Source: Desulfosarcina ovata subsp. ovata (GTDB lineage: Bacteria; Desulfobacterota; Desulfobacteria; Desulfobacterales; Desulfosarcinaceae). Taken from it: a DNA stretch of 64,000 nucleotides. A program made the position numbers and the translations under genes. Every line of letters starts with the position of its first letter. Within the stretch, counting starts at the first letter, position 1. The stretch is taken from assembly GCF_009689005.1 (NCBI RefSeq), contig NZ_AP021879.1:2790001-2854000 (forward strand), written 5' to 3'. Below the pieces are notes generated by a model. The model worked only from the letters and a program-made list of their open reading frames with translations. It was not told where the DNA came from and did not search any database. Below, one piece after another: positions 63,758-64,000 of the stretch.

Positions 63758-64000
63758 ATGACACCCGTATATATGCCCTTCACCTACCTGTCCGCAGCCA
63801 CCGCCGGCCGCCTGAACCGACTGGTGGGGACGCTCGTCGTTTACCAGCCGGTTGAAAGCGGGATTTCCGAAGGGCTCACCGCCCTGGCCGCCGACGGCGG
63901 CATCGACATCCGCACGCCCATCACCCGGGACGATGAGCGGTTGGAGGCCGCCCTGGCCGAATTCACCCAGTGGGCGCGCCTCAATCCCGGAAAAACGACC
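63758..64000 (+). CDS. Unidentified gene, 3' end outside window
   Basis: The open frame starts at ATG 63758 with a GGAG site and reads MTPVYMPFTYLSAATAGRLN through LTALAADGGIDIRTPITRDD to the window end. I do not recognise the product. Compositional style matches its GC-rich neighbours. The frame is uninterrupted for 81 codons. Confidence 0.6.
   Translation, partial: MTPVYMPFTYLSAATAGRLNRLVGTLVVYQPVESGISEGLTALAADGGIDIRTPITRDDERLEAALAEFTQWARLNPGKTT

Overview
The window looks like a chromosomal segment of an anaerobic Gram-negative bacterium, most likely a sulfate-reducing or syntrophic Desulfobacterota (Desulfosarcina/Desulfobacteraceae type). This is an inference from gene content: LptD and Kdo8N (kdnA/kdnB) envelope genes, a cobalamin riboswitch over cobT with a bzaF-like remnant, corrinoid methyltransferase genes, an FhlA-like sigma-54 regulator beside a molybdopterin enzyme, and HGT traffic typical of the group. 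No rRNA or tRNA gene was seen.

Layout. 1-4.2 kb: mobile DNA (a three-gene transposition module, a truncated IS91, a decayed REP-type tyrosine transposase). 4.3-8.8 kb: a molybdopterin oxidoreductase preceded by a near-consensus sigma-54 promoter and a two-dyad enhancer, with the sigma-54 activator gene next to it. 9-19 kb: a cobalt/corrinoid neighbourhood (cobT, bzaF scar, cobalamin riboswitch with terminator, TonB receptor, NikK/NikL-like proteins, corrinoid protein and a MtaA/MtbA-like methyltransferase), much of it broken. 19-43.8 kb: a defence island with a type I-B CRISPR-Cas locus (cas6-cas8b-cas7-cas5-cas3-cas4 and an array of 57 repeats), a separate cas1-cas2 pair and a hicAB toxin-antitoxin pair. 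Insertion sequences sit in cas5, in cas7, in a repeat of the array, in or near the array's old tail, and between cas6 and hicA. Clean target-site duplications allow several ancestral genes to be reconstructed. 43.9-58.8 kb (minus strand): a compact GC-rich housekeeping cluster (lptD, NusG-like, HU, holB, ricT, metG, a PBP, kdnA, kdnB, a giant GlmS-like protein) that reads towards cas1-cas2. 58.9-64 kb (plus strand): surE, a YhaM-like exonuclease, tmk, a cysteine synthase/cysteinyl-tRNA synthetase fusion, and the start of an unidentified gene.

The most unusual observation is inside hicA, about 0.4 kb from cas2. A 37-bp segment is perfectly duplicated around an unrelated 35-bp segment. Those are the same dimensions as the native array (37-bp repeats, mostly 35-36-bp spacers). 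This is the footprint expected if Cas1-Cas2 inserted a spacer off-target into a chromosomal gene. The array also holds several spacer families with near-identical members, which suggests repeated sampling of the same evolving target. The effector genes are interrupted while cas1-cas2 look intact, so this could be a system with working adaptation and damaged interference.
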